Source: Paenibacillus sp. Soil750
GTDB lineage: Bacteria; Bacillota; Bacilli; Paenibacillales; NBRC-103111
Assembly (NCBI RefSeq): GCF_001428045.1
Contig: NZ_LMSD01000001.1
Coordinates: 248,001 to 312,000 of the forward strand
Direction of reading: 5' to 3'
DNA length: 64,000 bases
The notes under the pieces are model-generated. The model saw nothing but the letters and a program-made list of their open reading frames with translations, was not told where the DNA came from and did not search any database. Of this stretch, positions 1 through 8,949 are shown in pieces. The stretch's first letter is position 1; each line of letters begins with the position of its first letter. The position numbers and the translations under genes are program-made.

Positions 1-94
1 CGAGCAGCAGAATATGATGACGAGTCGGGCCTAGGTCCACATGCCAATTCGATCCGGCCGGCTGTTGGTCGAATATGATATGTTCGATCTTCAT
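1..94 (-). CDS. 5' end of a divergent gene, possibly an AraC-type regulator
   Basis: Only the first 31 codons are inside the window. Reading leftwards from an ATG at 94-92 gives MKIEHIIFDQQPAGSNWHVD followed by LGPTRHHILLL, with a GAGGGGAG ribosome binding site about eight bases upstream. It runs off the left edge and diverges from the amidohydrolase gene. The short sequence resembles the N-terminal sensor region of Paenibacillus AraC regulators, but it is too short for a firm family call. The start and strand are well supported by the binding site; the function is a guess. Confidence 0.5.
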   Translation of the reverse strand, partial: MKIEHIIFDQQPAGSNWHVDLGPTRHHILLL

Positions 95-218
95 CAGCAA
101 CGTCTCCCCTCGGTCGTTTGAAAATCGTAGAATCCTTAAAAAAATTGTATGATTACCAATCGTAACCGCTATCCAAAGAAAATACAATAAGGACAGACGA
201 AGGAAAGGGGTTTGATGT

Positions 219-1277
219 ATGAACCAGGAAATGAAATGCATTGATGTCGATGTCCATAACGACCTGAAGAGTCCGCAAGAATTGCTGCCGTATTTGCCAG
301 AGCCATGGAGATCTAGAGTAGCGAGCTCGGGGCTCGGCTTTCCTGGGCACGGATATTGGTCTCCGGTCGGGGTCGTCCGCAAGGATTGCATTCCGCCTTC
401 CGGAGGACCGTCTGCTTCCGATCCGGATTATCTCGTTAAGGATCTTGTCGAGCAGTTTAACATGGATAAAGTGATCCTAACGGGCAACTTGACGAACTCC
501 TCGACGATCCATGATCCGGATTACGCAGCAGTGCTCGTCTCGGCCTACAACGATCATATTGTCGCCGACTGGCTGCCGAAGCACGAATCATTCCGGGGTT
601 CGATCACCATCGCTCCGCAGGATCCGTCGCTCGCTGTGAGGGAGATCGATCGTCTGGCCGATCATCCGGCAATGGTACAAGTTCTCATGGGCAGCGCGCA
701 GCGTGCAGGGCTCGGACAGCGCCAGTTCCATCCGATATACGAAGCAGCCGAGCGGCATGGTCTGCCCATTGCCATTCATCCGGGGGGCGAAGGCGCAGCA
801 GGGATGCCAGCCCCGACGCCAGCAGGTTATCCAACCCGTTACCTGGAGTGGCATACCTGCCTTTCGCAAAATTATATGGCACATCTGACCAGTCTCGTCT
901 GCGAAGGCGTATTCGAGAAATTTCCGAAGCTGAAGTTCGTGATGCTGGAGGGCGGCATCGCTTGGCTTCCGCACCTCATGTGGCGGCTGGATAAAAACTA
1001 CAAGGCATTGCGTTCCTCGGTGCCATGGCTGAAGCGGCTGCCGAGCGAATATATCAGGGACCACTGCATGTTCTCCACACAGCCGATCGAGGAACCAGAT
1101 GACCCTAAGCAGCTGATCTCGATCTTCGATATGATCGATGCCGAGAAAATATTGATGTTCTCCAGCGACTATCCACATTGGGACAACGATATGCCGACGG
1201 AGATTTTGAAGCGGCTTAGTTCCGAAGCGCGGCAAAAAATATTTTACGATAACGCCAAAGCGTTGTATCGCATATAG
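219..1277 (+). CDS. amidohydrolase family protein (Amidohydro_2 / ACMSD-like)
   Basis: 352 aa. This is a TIM-barrel metal-dependent hydrolase or decarboxylase of the Amidohydro_2 type. Visible metal-site motifs are D11-x-H13 in DVDVHND near the N-terminus, H187 in AIHPGGEG, and D317 in FSSDYPHWDND near the C-terminus, which is the family's usual order. A GGAAAGGGG ribosome binding site lies 8 nt before the ATG. The Rieske gene follows after 15 nt, so the two are very likely cotranscribed. That pairing suggests catabolism of an aromatic or related compound, but no oxygenase alpha subunit is nearby and the substrate cannot be read from sequence. It is divergent from the partial gene at the left edge. 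Confidence 0.88.
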   Translation: MNQEMKCIDVDVHNDLKSPQELLPYLPEPWRSRVASSGLGFPGHGYWSPVGVVRKDCIPPSGGPSASDPDYLVKDLVEQFNMDKVILTGNLTNSSTIHDPDYAAVLVSAYNDHIVADWLPKHESFRGSITIAPQDPSLAVREIDRLADHPAMVQVLMGSAQRAGLGQRQFHPIYEAAERHGLPIAIHPGGEGAAGMPAPTPAGYPTRYLEWHTCLSQNYMAHLTSLVCEGVFEKFPKLKFVMLEGGIAWLPHLMWRLDKNYKALRSSVPWLKRLPSEYIRDHCMFSTQPIEEPDDPKQLISIFDMIDAEKILMFSSDYPHWDNDMPTEILKRLSSEARQKIFYDNAKALYRI

Positions 1278-1292
1278 GAGGGGGGATGAACA

Positions 1293-1643
1293 ATGGCAAT
1301 CCATTATGTAGCTGAAGCGGATGATATTTGGGAAGGCAAGAGCAAGATCGTGGATGTCGAGGGCCGGTCTATCGGAATCTACTGCGTAGGAGGCGAATAT
1401 TACGCGCTGCATAACAGGTGTCCGCATGAAGGCGCTCCGTTGTGCAAAGGTCCGGTTTGCGGAACAACCCTACCGTCCAAGGTATACGAATACGAATTCG
1501 GCCGCAATGGCGAGCTGGTGCGTTGTCCTTGGCATGGCTGGGAATTCGAGATCAAGACTGGGAAATCGATCTTCGACGAGAAAGTTCGAACGAGAAGCTA
1601 TAAGGTTCAAGTCGATAACGGCAAAATCGGGATCATCATTTAG
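1293..1643 (+). CDS. Rieske [2Fe-2S] domain protein
   Basis: 116 aa, a single Rieske domain that should carry one 2Fe-2S cluster and act as a soluble electron carrier. The two ligand boxes are CPHEGAPLC and CPWHGWEF. The gap between the first histidine and the second box is 32 residues, longer than the 15-18 usual in dioxygenase ferredoxins. The insert holds two further cysteines (PLC and PVCGTT) and an aromatic-rich strand. A GGAGGGGGG ribosome binding site precedes the ATG. It follows the amidohydrolase in one probable transcription unit ending at the hairpin at 1704-1745. Domain identity is certain; the partner enzyme is unknown. Confidence 0.9.
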   Translation: MAIHYVAEADDIWEGKSKIVDVEGRSIGIYCVGGEYYALHNRCPHEGAPLCKGPVCGTTLPSKVYEYEFGRNGELVRCPWHGWEFEIKTGKSIFDEKVRTRSYKVQVDNGKIGIII

Positions 1644-1703
1644 ACATTAATGCCGTTATTACGCCAATCCGAAATCGATACTTTTATTAGAATCTTGACA
1701 AAC

Positions 1704-1745
1704 CAACCTCTCGCGGGCCGTCTAGCCTTTGGGAGGTTGTTTTTG
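1704..1745 (+). terminator. rho-independent terminator after the Rieske gene
   Basis: A 7-bp perfect stem CAACCTC (1704-1710) / GAGGTTG (1733-1739) is followed directly by a run of five T. It closes the amidohydrolase-Rieske unit and overlaps the end of the degraded AraC remnant on the other strand. Confidence 0.65.
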
Positions 1746-1830
1746 TCGATATTGCGTCGGCGTGGCCGACCGCTTTCTTGAAGAGCATATAGAAATACCC
1801 GGCGCTCAGAAATTCACAGCAGTGATTTTG
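1722..1830 (-). pseudogene. remnant of an AraC-family C-terminus
   Basis: On the minus strand one frame reads AGYFYMLFKKAVGH, the typical last helix-turn-helix segment of Paenibacillus AraC regulators. The next frame carries on with TPTQYRQKQPPKG and a stop at 1724-1722. Joining them needs about two inserted bases, so the reading frame is broken there. Upstream, residues like ITAVNF appear in yet another frame before the trace fades. I read this as the decayed 3' end of an araC-type gene with at least one frameshift. The upstream limit is approximate. Confidence 0.5.
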
Positions 1831-2155
1831 AGAGGAGAGGACTATATCATTTAACCTAACCAATCACCAGGAAACCAAGACGCTGCTGGTGATTTCTCCT
1901 ACCCGCATTTCCACGCAAAGACTCCGCTTTGTGGGGTTATTTGGCAGGAGCATGAATCCGGGTCCAGAATTTCTCCAGTTATGTGCAGTATATATAAAGT
2001 TTAAGGGGGGGATTGTCGAAAAGGGTGGTGCTATAATGGCGTTACCAATACAAAGAAGGGGGCAATACCCATGAATACTAGCGTGAAGCATTGGATTTCC
2101 TCGTTGGGGCTACGAGGCCTTCTGCCAGCAGATGGAATAAAGGAGGTCGGAAGGG
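1831..2155 (+). other. non-coding stretch before the first ABC operon
   Basis: About 325 bp without a convincing gene. It holds a 9-bp-stem hairpin, AATCACCAG (1862-1870) / CTGGTGATT (1886-1894), with no T-run. It also holds a TATAAT hexamer near 2033 without a good -35 partner, and a 30-codon ORF from ATG 2071 to TGA 2163 that overlaps the permease start and has a weak AAGGGGG site upstream. The promoter of the downstream operon should lie here, but I cannot place it with confidence. Confidence 0.4.
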
Positions 2156-3106
2156 ATGACTGATTTATCCGTAAAGTCAGACATCACTCCGGCTGTAAGT
2201 GTGAGAGCCCTAAACCCCTTTCGACTCTTTTGGAGAAAGTATGGCGCCGCGTACCTCATGCTGCTGATTCCTGTTTGCTGCTTTGTTATTTTTTCCTTAT
2301 ACCCGATTGCTTGGGCGGTTAAATACGTTTTTTATTACTATGATGGAGTTAGGCCGGAGCGGTTTACGGGGCTGGCAAATTTCCGAGGACTGATGGATGA
2401 TCAAATTTACTGGTCTAGCCTCTGGAAGCAGGCTCTTTTCTCCCTGAAAATCATTCTTGAGCTTCCTCTGGCCTTTATGCTGGCTCTGTTCCTCAGTTCG
2501 CAAATGAAAGGAAAAAATGTGTTTCGGGCCATGTTTGTTATGCCTTACATTCTGCCGGCCTCAACGATGGCCTTGGTGGTTTATATCCTGCTGAACCCGT
2601 ATAACGGGGGGCTTAATCAGCTGCTGCTCGCCTTAAACCTGATCGATCAACCCATTGCCTTCCTGTCAGGCGGGTGGACAGCTTTTGTTAGCGGGATGGT
2701 TTTAGACGCCTGGCAGAATTTCGGGATCAATATGCTGCTTTTACTTGTAGGTCTGACCAGCATTCCGAAGGATGTCTATGAAAGCGCTGATATCGACGGA
2801 GCTACGGGGTGGACCAGGGTGCGTTATATCTCCCTTCCAATGATGGGGCGGATTCTGCAGATGATTTTGTTCCTGTCTATTCTAGGGACACTCAAGTCGA
2901 TGGGCCCCTTTCTCGTCCTTACTGATGGTGGACCGAACTATGCTACCGAGCTGACCTTCTTGTATATTTTTCATCAGTTTTTCGGAGGAGATGCAGGCAC
3001 CAATTATGGCTACGGGGCAACGGTCGCGGTGTTTACCGCACTTATCCTGGTCGTGATATCGATAGGCTACTTCAAGTTGACTAAGAAAATGGATTATCAT
3101 AATTAA
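2156..3106 (+). CDS. sugar ABC transporter permease (MalF/UgpA type)
   Basis: 316 aa integral membrane protein, one of two permeases of a CUT1-type carbohydrate importer. It has six hydrophobic segments. The cytoplasmic EAA loop is near residue 209 (ESADIDGATGWTRV then LP), which contacts the ATPase. An AAGGAGG site precedes the ATG. It is the first gene of a run in the order permease, permease, YesN-like regulator, YesM-like kinase, binding protein. No ATPase is encoded in the run, so a shared MsmX-type subunit probably energises it. The substrate is not readable; the downstream sugar-acid dehydratase hints at a uronate or sugar-acid-containing oligosaccharide. Confidence 0.9.
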   Translation: MTDLSVKSDITPAVSVRALNPFRLFWRKYGAAYLMLLIPVCCFVIFSLYPIAWAVKYVFYYYDGVRPERFTGLANFRGLMDDQIYWSSLWKQALFSLKIILELPLAFMLALFLSSQMKGKNVFRAMFVMPYILPASTMALVVYILLNPYNGGLNQLLLALNLIDQPIAFLSGGWTAFVSGMVLDAWQNFGINMLLLLVGLTSIPKDVYESADIDGATGWTRVRYISLPMMGRILQMILFLSILGTLKSMGPFLVLTDGGPNYATELTFLYIFHQFFGGDAGTNYGYGATVAVFTALILVVISIGYFKLTKKMDYHN

Positions 3107-3119
3107 GGAGGACAGCAAA

Positions 3120-3950
3120 GTGAAACATCTGTTAAAGTGGTTAAAGTATGTAATTTTGTCTGTCGTCGCCATCCTAACATTGATTCCGGTGCTTTACGTC
3201 TTGTTTTATTCCTTCAAATCCAATCAGGAACTGATTACAGGTGGCGGCTTGCTACCTCGGAAGTGGATATTCTCCAACTATTCGGAGGTATGGGAAGAGC
3301 TGAATTTCTCCCTGTATTTCTATAACTCGGTGGTTTTTGCTACGGTTAGCTCTGGGCTGAGTGTGTTTATGGGGGCGATGTCTGGGTATGTTTTTGCCAG
3401 AACCCAATTCCCTGGAAAACGACTACTCTCTCTGTTGGTTATCGGGGTAATGTTCGTCAGCCTAGGTCCGATGACTTTGTTTCCAAAGTTCAAGCTCGCC
3501 GTGGATTGGGGATTGACGAACAGTATTTTTACGATCCCACTTGCTGCCTTGTATGGTTTGGGGGCTAGTGTTTTCCTGTACGAAGGCTTCGTTAAATCGC
3601 TCGGCAAGGAGATGGATGAGGCGGCAATTGTTGATGGGGCATCCTATTTCAAGCGTTTTTATCGACTGACACTGCCGTTGATGGCTCCGATTACCGCTAC
3701 TTTTTTCCTGTTGGAATTTATTGCGGAATGGAACACTTATATTTTCCCTTTAGTCATGAGTATCGGTAATCCGGATACCAAAACACTGACTGTAGGTGTG
3801 GTTGAACTGCGGAATATGGGTTCTGGAGCAGCAGCCTGGAACTTGTTGCTGGCGGGCTCGATGATTTCGGTTATTCCCGTACTTGTCGTATTTATTGTTT
3901 TAAACCGGCAAATTGTAGGTGGACTTGCGCAAGGTGCTGTGAAGGGTTGA
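3120..3950 (+). CDS. sugar ABC transporter permease (MalG/UgpE type)
   Basis: 276 aa, starting at GTG 3120 behind an AAGGAGGAC ribosome binding site and 13 nt after the preceding permease. It is the second inner-membrane subunit of the importer. The MalG-type EAA loop (DEAAIVDGASYFKRF then LPLM) lies in the second half, and the C-terminus QIVGGLAQGAVKG is typical of this family. It forms a heterodimer with the product of the previous gene. Length and motif order match the family closely. Confidence 0.9.
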   Translation: MKHLLKWLKYVILSVVAILTLIPVLYVLFYSFKSNQELITGGGLLPRKWIFSNYSEVWEELNFSLYFYNSVVFATVSSGLSVFMGAMSGYVFARTQFPGKRLLSLLVIGVMFVSLGPMTLFPKFKLAVDWGLTNSIFTIPLAALYGLGASVFLYEGFVKSLGKEMDEAAIVDGASYFKRFYRLTLPLMAPITATFFLLEFIAEWNTYIFPLVMSIGNPDTKTLTVGVVELRNMGSGAAAWNLLLAGSMISVIPVLVVFIVLNRQIVGGLAQGAVKG

Positions 3951-3968
3951 CAGATCGGAGGATGCAGC

Positions 3969-5519
3969 ATGTATAAAGTGTTGATTGTGGATGATGAGCA
4001 TTTTATTCGGGAAAGACTAGTCACAATTATTCCTTGGGAAGAATACGATCTCGTGGTTGCCAGTGTAGCAGAGGATGGAGAGAGTGCCCTGGAGAAAATC
4101 CGGGCCGTTTCTCCGGATATTGTCATTACGGACATCAGAATGCCGGACATGACAGGACTAGAGATGATAGCCCGGGCTGAGGCCTATCGGCCGAACACCC
4201 AGTTTATCATTCTCAGTGCTTACAGTGAATTCGATTATGCCCGCAGGGCACTCCAGTTGGGTGTAACGGATTATCTTCTCAAGCCGACGAAGCCTGAAGA
4301 ATTACTGCAGGTTCTTCTTAAGCAGGTGGATAGGCTGGAGCAACTCAAGGTGCTAAGAGAACGTGACCGCCGCAATCGCTATTATGAGGAATCCATCCGC
4401 TCCCAGTATATTCAAGAGCTCATATTAGGAGATCAGCCTGGCTATGAGTGGAAAGAGGAGTGTGTTCAGGTAGGGCTGAAATGGCTGCTAGATGGCGAGT
4501 TGAGACTGCACCTGATTACGTTGGATGGGGCTGATCAACACGGTCATATAGAGACTGCTAAGATTGACCAGTTTGCCGTGCAGAATGTCATGTTCGAGCT
4601 TATTGCCGAATACGAGGCTGTTTGCCCGATTCGCCTTTCCTTCGGTAAATGGCTGCTGGTTACGGGAGGCATCAGCTCCCAAGAGGAGCTCCTCGTCTTT
4701 GCCTGGCGATTATACGATTGTATAGACCGATTCACCAAAAAGAAAGTACACATTATGATTTCAGAGCCTGGACAAAGTCCGCTCCAACTGTCGAGATTAT
4801 TTTGGGAAACAGAGAAAATGATGGAATATATGGGAGCGAATCCGGAGGAGCCGGTTCGCTTTCTTTTGCCGTCTCGAGACGAGATGGCCTATGTGCAATG
4901 GACGAAGCCTATGGCGGAGCTCATCGGGTGGATGCTGCAGGGGGATACAGACCGAGTGATAGAGTGGCTCAACCAACTGGCTCCTGCTTTTGTGGAATGG
5001 GATCTTAATGCGGCTCAGCGTTGGTGCTTTGAATGGCTGTCCACGATCCGGGAGCATGCTGGGGCCCAGGATGAAGGACTTTTGCCGAGTACAGATGACT
5101 TAAGGATGCGCATCTCCGGTCATTTGAAAATCAAGGAACTTCTGTATTTCTTTACCCATGAGATCCATCATTTGCTCCGTCAGCGGCATGGCAAAGGCCT
5201 TCATCGGTTGATTCGTCTTGCCCTGGAGCGGATTGGCAGGGAATACGAACAGGATCTCCAATTGACCACCATTGCCGAGGATTTAGGCCTTTCCCCGGTT
5301 TACTTAAGTGAGCTGTTCAAGCAGCAAACGGGAGTCACCTTCCGTGTACATCTGCTTCGGGCCCGCATGGGCGCAGCCATTAGGCTGCTGAAAGATCCCA
5401 CGCTTAAGGTTTATGAGGTGTCCTATAAAGTCGGGTACAACAAGGTAGAGCATTTTGTGAAGTTGTTCAAAAGGGAATATGGCATGACACCCTCGGAGTA
5501 TCGGGGGGCTCTAGTATGA
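3969..5519 (+). CDS. YesN-like response regulator (REC + AraC HTH)
   Basis: 516 aa. The N-terminal receiver domain has the acidic pair in VDDE, phospho-acceptor D55 in VITDIRMPD and lysine K105 in DYLLKPTKPE. The middle 300 residues are a poorly conserved linker region typical of YesN proteins. The last 100 residues are an AraC double helix-turn-helix (DLGLSPVYLSELFKQQTG, then VGYNKVEHFVKLFKREYGM). It should activate transcription of the importer genes around it when phosphorylated by the kinase in the next gene, whose start overlaps its stop by four bases (ATGA). Confidence 0.93.
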   Translation: MYKVLIVDDEHFIRERLVTIIPWEEYDLVVASVAEDGESALEKIRAVSPDIVITDIRMPDMTGLEMIARAEAYRPNTQFIILSAYSEFDYARRALQLGVTDYLLKPTKPEELLQVLLKQVDRLEQLKVLRERDRRNRYYEESIRSQYIQELILGDQPGYEWKEECVQVGLKWLLDGELRLHLITLDGADQHGHIETAKIDQFAVQNVMFELIAEYEAVCPIRLSFGKWLLVTGGISSQEELLVFAWRLYDCIDRFTKKKVHIMISEPGQSPLQLSRLFWETEKMMEYMGANPEEPVRFLLPSRDEMAYVQWTKPMAELIGWMLQGDTDRVIEWLNQLAPAFVEWDLNAAQRWCFEWLSTIREHAGAQDEGLLPSTDDLRMRISGHLKIKELLYFFTHEIHHLLRQRHGKGLHRLIRLALERIGREYEQDLQLTTIAEDLGLSPVYLSELFKQQTGVTFRVHLLRARMGAAIRLLKDPTLKVYEVSYKVGYNKVEHFVKLFKREYGMTPSEYRGALV

Positions 5520-7225
5520 AGAAACGCCGCCAGCCTTTCCGTCGGTTTCACCAAAAGCTGTTCTTGCTTATGATCGCATTGGCGCTCCTCCCACTTTTGG
5601 TTGTCGGCCTTGTTAATATCCTTGTGACCTCCAATTTATTTACCCGGCAATTGGAAGAAAGCGCGGACTTGATCCTGTCCCGCACAGCTGCCCCTCTAGG
5701 GCAGCTATATCAGGAATTCCAAACAGCAGAGGGGCTGTTTCTTCAGGATGAAGAGCTGATGCAAGCTTTTGCAAATCCGCAAGCTCCTATTCTCAGGCAG
5801 GTAGAGGTGGCCAACCGGCTATCACAGTACCTGACCAATATCAAGTATATTAACGCGGACTTTCGCGTTTCCTTTCTCTTGCCTCGAAATCACTATCTTT
5901 CCAGCTACGGCCTTCCTGTAAAAAATGATCCCGCACGTATTGAGAGCTTTTCCCTGGATAAACGAACACTTGAACACGTTTACTGGCTGTCTGACGATAA
6001 AACAGCGGGGGAATTCACCTGGGTCGTTCCTTTAGGAAGTGTTGCCGCTCAGCAATTGCACGGTTGTCTGCTGATTACCATCCCGTACAGCTCCATGAGC
6101 GCAATGCTGGAGGGGCCGCAGCATCTTGGCCAAAGCCAATATCTTATTGTTGATGCCGGGAATGGAAGATTAATCCGTTCTCCGGGAACGGTGGAGAATG
6201 CGGCTCTCCAGTCGAGAATCCTTCATCTTCCTGAAGAGAAGAGTATGGACAAGTCGGAATACAGCTTTACAGAAGGGGACAGTTATTTTTCCATACGAAC
6301 GATTGGGGCGGAATGGATGCTGCTCGGCATTGTACCACGGCATCAAGTGCTGCTGCCGCTCTATAAGGTATATCAATGGACCATCGGCCTGGTGGGGCTA
6401 TTGCTGTTGGGTATGACGCTGCTCTCCATCAGGCTGGCACGGAATTTCTCCCGGCCGATTGAACGGTTGGCCTCGCTGGTTGTCCGAAAGAAAAGCGAGG
6501 GGGCCAACATGCACATCCCGCCTTTGGTGCGGGCGGATGAAATCGGCGTCCTCTATGACGGGATTCGTGAACTGTTAATGGAAATCCGTCAGGAGCAGGT
6601 GCTGAAGAAGGAGTACCGACTGAGGCTGTTGCAGTATCAGATTAACCCGCATTTTCTCTACAACAGCCTGGATACCATCCAGTGGAAAGCGCTGGAGCAC
6701 AAGGATCGGGAGCTCACTAATATGATTGAATATCTAAGCGGCTTTCTTCGAGGAGGCCTGGATCAGATCGATGTCGTGACCGTTGAGCAGGAGCTAAGGC
6801 ACCTGAATAACTATATTGGCATGCAGCAAATCCGCTACAAGGGGCAGTTTACGATTGCCATCCAGATCCCTGAGGAATTCATGCAGCAGGAGATTGTGAA
6901 AATCTCGCTTCAGCCGCTGGTGGAGAACGCCATCATGTACGGAATGAGCCGCCAGGCTGGTGGAAGTCTTATCAAGGTTGAAGGCTGGCGCGTAGCAGAG
7001 GATGCTTTTTGCATTAGTGTCTTTGATGATGGACAAATTCTGGACGAGGAGCGGGTACAGCGGCTGCTCAGCGAGCAGGTTCCCGATCCGGACTCCTTTG
7101 GCATCCGTAATGTTCATGAGCGGATCCGACTCTATTTTGGTGAAGATAGTGGCCTGCGGATGAAGAAGTTGGAGCAGGGAAAATGCTTTGAGCTGCTGCT
7201 TCCCTTTGTGGAAAGGCTTCCATAA
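5516..7225 (+). CDS. YesM-like sensor histidine kinase
   Basis: 569 aa membrane sensor kinase, translationally coupled to the response regulator by a 4-bp ATGA overlap. It has a transmembrane helix at about residues 14-36, an extracytoplasmic sensing region, a second helix at about 288-308, a HAMP segment, then the His_kinase domain with the phospho-accepting histidine H379 in QINPHFLYNS and a C-terminal ATPase domain. This is the LytS/YesM class, which usually senses an extracellular sugar or the loaded binding protein. It is placed between the permeases and the binding protein gene, as in other Paenibacillus sugar loci. Confidence 0.93.
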   Translation: MKKRRQPFRRFHQKLFLLMIALALLPLLVVGLVNILVTSNLFTRQLEESADLILSRTAAPLGQLYQEFQTAEGLFLQDEELMQAFANPQAPILRQVEVANRLSQYLTNIKYINADFRVSFLLPRNHYLSSYGLPVKNDPARIESFSLDKRTLEHVYWLSDDKTAGEFTWVVPLGSVAAQQLHGCLLITIPYSSMSAMLEGPQHLGQSQYLIVDAGNGRLIRSPGTVENAALQSRILHLPEEKSMDKSEYSFTEGDSYFSIRTIGAEWMLLGIVPRHQVLLPLYKVYQWTIGLVGLLLLGMTLLSIRLARNFSRPIERLASLVVRKKSEGANMHIPPLVRADEIGVLYDGIRELLMEIRQEQVLKKEYRLRLLQYQINPHFLYNSLDTIQWKALEHKDRELTNMIEYLSGFLRGGLDQIDVVTVEQELRHLNNYIGMQQIRYKGQFTIAIQIPEEFMQQEIVKISLQPLVENAIMYGMSRQAGGSLIKVEGWRVAEDAFCISVFDDGQILDEERVQRLLSEQVPDPDSFGIRNVHERIRLYFGEDSGLRMKKLEQGKCFELLLPFVERLP

Positions 7226-7330
7226 TCGTGGCTGGTTTGTCAGTAAATACGAGTTTTGAGGGGTTAACTGCGGGTGGATTCCTTTCTATAATGAGGTTGT
7301 AATTCAAATCAAGATGAGGGGTTGAAGCAA

Positions 7331-8773
7331 TTGAGTAGAAGTAAATGGGGAAACCGCAGTTTGATTACGATAGCTGCCGTAGCGCTGGCTTTGTCTGCTG
7401 GGTGCTCGTCAGGTACAAACAATGGCAAGGTTGCCAGCAGCACCGCGGGGGTAGAGAAAGAAAAGCCTAAGGAAAAAGTGACGATCAAGGTTTGGACCAA
7501 CACGCGGCATGATCTTGAGGTTCGTGAGGGCTTAATCAAAAAGTTCAATGATACGAATCCTGACAATATCCAGATTGACTATAAGGTTTACTCGGACAAC
7601 TATAACGAGCAGTTGAAGCTTGCGCTGAATGCGGGTAAACTTCCGGATATTGCTTATTATACGCCCGATTTATCCACTGCGGATTATCCATTGGATTTGA
7701 ATCCCTTGATCACACCGGAAATTCGCAAACGCTTTGATAAATCCGCTCTTACAGCTCCACCAACCTCGAAGAATGGTGAACTGGATCGTGTCTTTGAAAA
7801 CGTCACCACTTTTAAATTAGTTTACAATAAGGATTTGTTCAAAGCATCCGGACTTGATCCAGAGAAACCTCCAACGACCTGGCAGGAAATGCAGCAATAT
7901 GCGAAACAGATAACAGCCAGTGGAGGCGGCAAGAAGTTCGGTCTCGGTCTGCCGATCAAGCAGTCGGCATTCTGGCGGTATTATGTGACTTATCCGGCAG
8001 TTGTTTCGGGAGACATTTATGGCAGGGATGGCTGGAATGCCGTAACTGGAAAATATGACTTTTCGCCTTTTGCTAAATATGTGAAGTGGTGGATTGATGT
8101 GAATAAGGAAGGCAGCGTCTTTCCTGGCGTAGGCAATTATGACAACGATATGATCCGCGCCCAGTTTTCCGAGGGCAATATCGGCATGCTGTCCGCCGCA
8201 ACCTGGGATATCGGGGTATTCAACGATCAGTTTCCAGCAAAAATCGACTGGGCCGTGGCAGACTTCCCTACTTGGTCAGGGAAAGTTCTGGGGGGGCCTG
8301 GCTACGAGACAGCGGGCGGATTCAGCATCAACAAAAAAACGGAGCATCTTAAAGAAGCAAAGAAGGTATGGGAATTCATGATCTCCGATGAAATGTTTGT
8401 GACGCTGGCCAAAAAGGGTCTCGGTTCCTTTACAAACCTTGCCGCTCAGGAAAAATCGATTCAACCAGTGGATCGCAAGGGATCAGCAGGTTTTGTCATC
8501 AACGGGAAGTCAACGAATTATCCGGTGGCGCCACTGCTGGATTATTCCGTTTTAAACCCTCCACTTAAAGTAGGCTCAATCGATGTCAAAAAAGCGGCCG
8601 TTGTAAATGACGTCATGTCGGAGCTGTTTATCAGGGGCAAGGAGCTTCCGGAAATTGAGAAGGGACTGCAAGAGCTGGGAGATGCGTTCAACAAACTGAC
8701 GGCTGCCAATGTGGAAGCGAAAACGGTGGATTTAAACAAGTATCTGCAGCCGGATTTCAAGCCGCTGAAGTAA
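7331..8773 (+). CDS. extracellular sugar-binding lipoprotein of ABC importer
   Basis: 480 aa from TTG 7331. An in-frame TTG at 7322 is also possible, but it abuts the AGGGG site at 7317-7321, whereas 7331 has normal spacing. The signal peptide ends in a lipobox (ALSAGC, Cys25), so the mature protein is lipid-anchored outside the membrane and hands sugar to the two permeases. The body is a type 1 solute-binding fold (SBP_bac_1/8): VTIKVWTNTRHDLEVREG opens the first strand and LPDIAYY follows. It lies 96 nt after the kinase gene. The substrate cannot be assigned. Confidence 0.9.
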   Translation: MSRSKWGNRSLITIAAVALALSAGCSSGTNNGKVASSTAGVEKEKPKEKVTIKVWTNTRHDLEVREGLIKKFNDTNPDNIQIDYKVYSDNYNEQLKLALNAGKLPDIAYYTPDLSTADYPLDLNPLITPEIRKRFDKSALTAPPTSKNGELDRVFENVTTFKLVYNKDLFKASGLDPEKPPTTWQEMQQYAKQITASGGGKKFGLGLPIKQSAFWRYYVTYPAVVSGDIYGRDGWNAVTGKYDFSPFAKYVKWWIDVNKEGSVFPGVGNYDNDMIRAQFSEGNIGMLSAATWDIGVFNDQFPAKIDWAVADFPTWSGKVLGGPGYETAGGFSINKKTEHLKEAKKVWEFMISDEMFVTLAKKGLGSFTNLAAQEKSIQPVDRKGSAGFVINGKSTNYPVAPLLDYSVLNPPLKVGSIDVKKAAVVNDVMSELFIRGKELPEIEKGLQELGDAFNKLTAANVEAKTVDLNKYLQPDFKPLK

Positions 8774-8833
8774 CGGCTGATAGTAGGGATTAACGTTACC
8801 GGAACTATACTTCGGTGAAAAGCTTATCTTTCG

Positions 8834-8876
8834 CACCCCCCAGAACACTTTGCATAGCAAACAGCTCTGGGGGGTG
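8834..8876 (+). terminator. strong hairpin between the binding-protein and dehydratase genes
   Basis: An 11-bp perfect stem CACCCCCCAGA (8834-8844) / TCTGGGGGGTG (8866-8876) encloses a loop with its own TTTGC/GCAAA pairing. Only TTATCT follows, so there is no proper T-run. It may be a weak terminator or a 3'-stabilising and processing hairpin that keeps binding-protein mRNA more abundant than the downstream enzymes. Confidence 0.5.
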
Positions 8877-8949
8877 TTATCTATCGAGTGCAAGGGGCGG
8901 CGATTCAGTCCGTGAAAATAAATATGACATGTTTCTTAGGGGTGTGGAG

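Noticed and set aside
588..1427. Long minus-strand open frame of 279 codons opposite the amidohydrolase
   Set aside because: It overlaps two well-supported plus-strand genes, lacks a ribosome binding site and shows no family motif; its codon pattern mirrors the opposite gene.
1889..2074. 61-codon plus-strand frame before the permease
   Set aside because: No ribosome binding site and no recognisable sequence; composition looks non-coding.
8815..8949. Upstream extension of the dehydratase frame
   Set aside because: It runs through a strong hairpin and has no start signal; the start at 8950 matches the family N-terminus.
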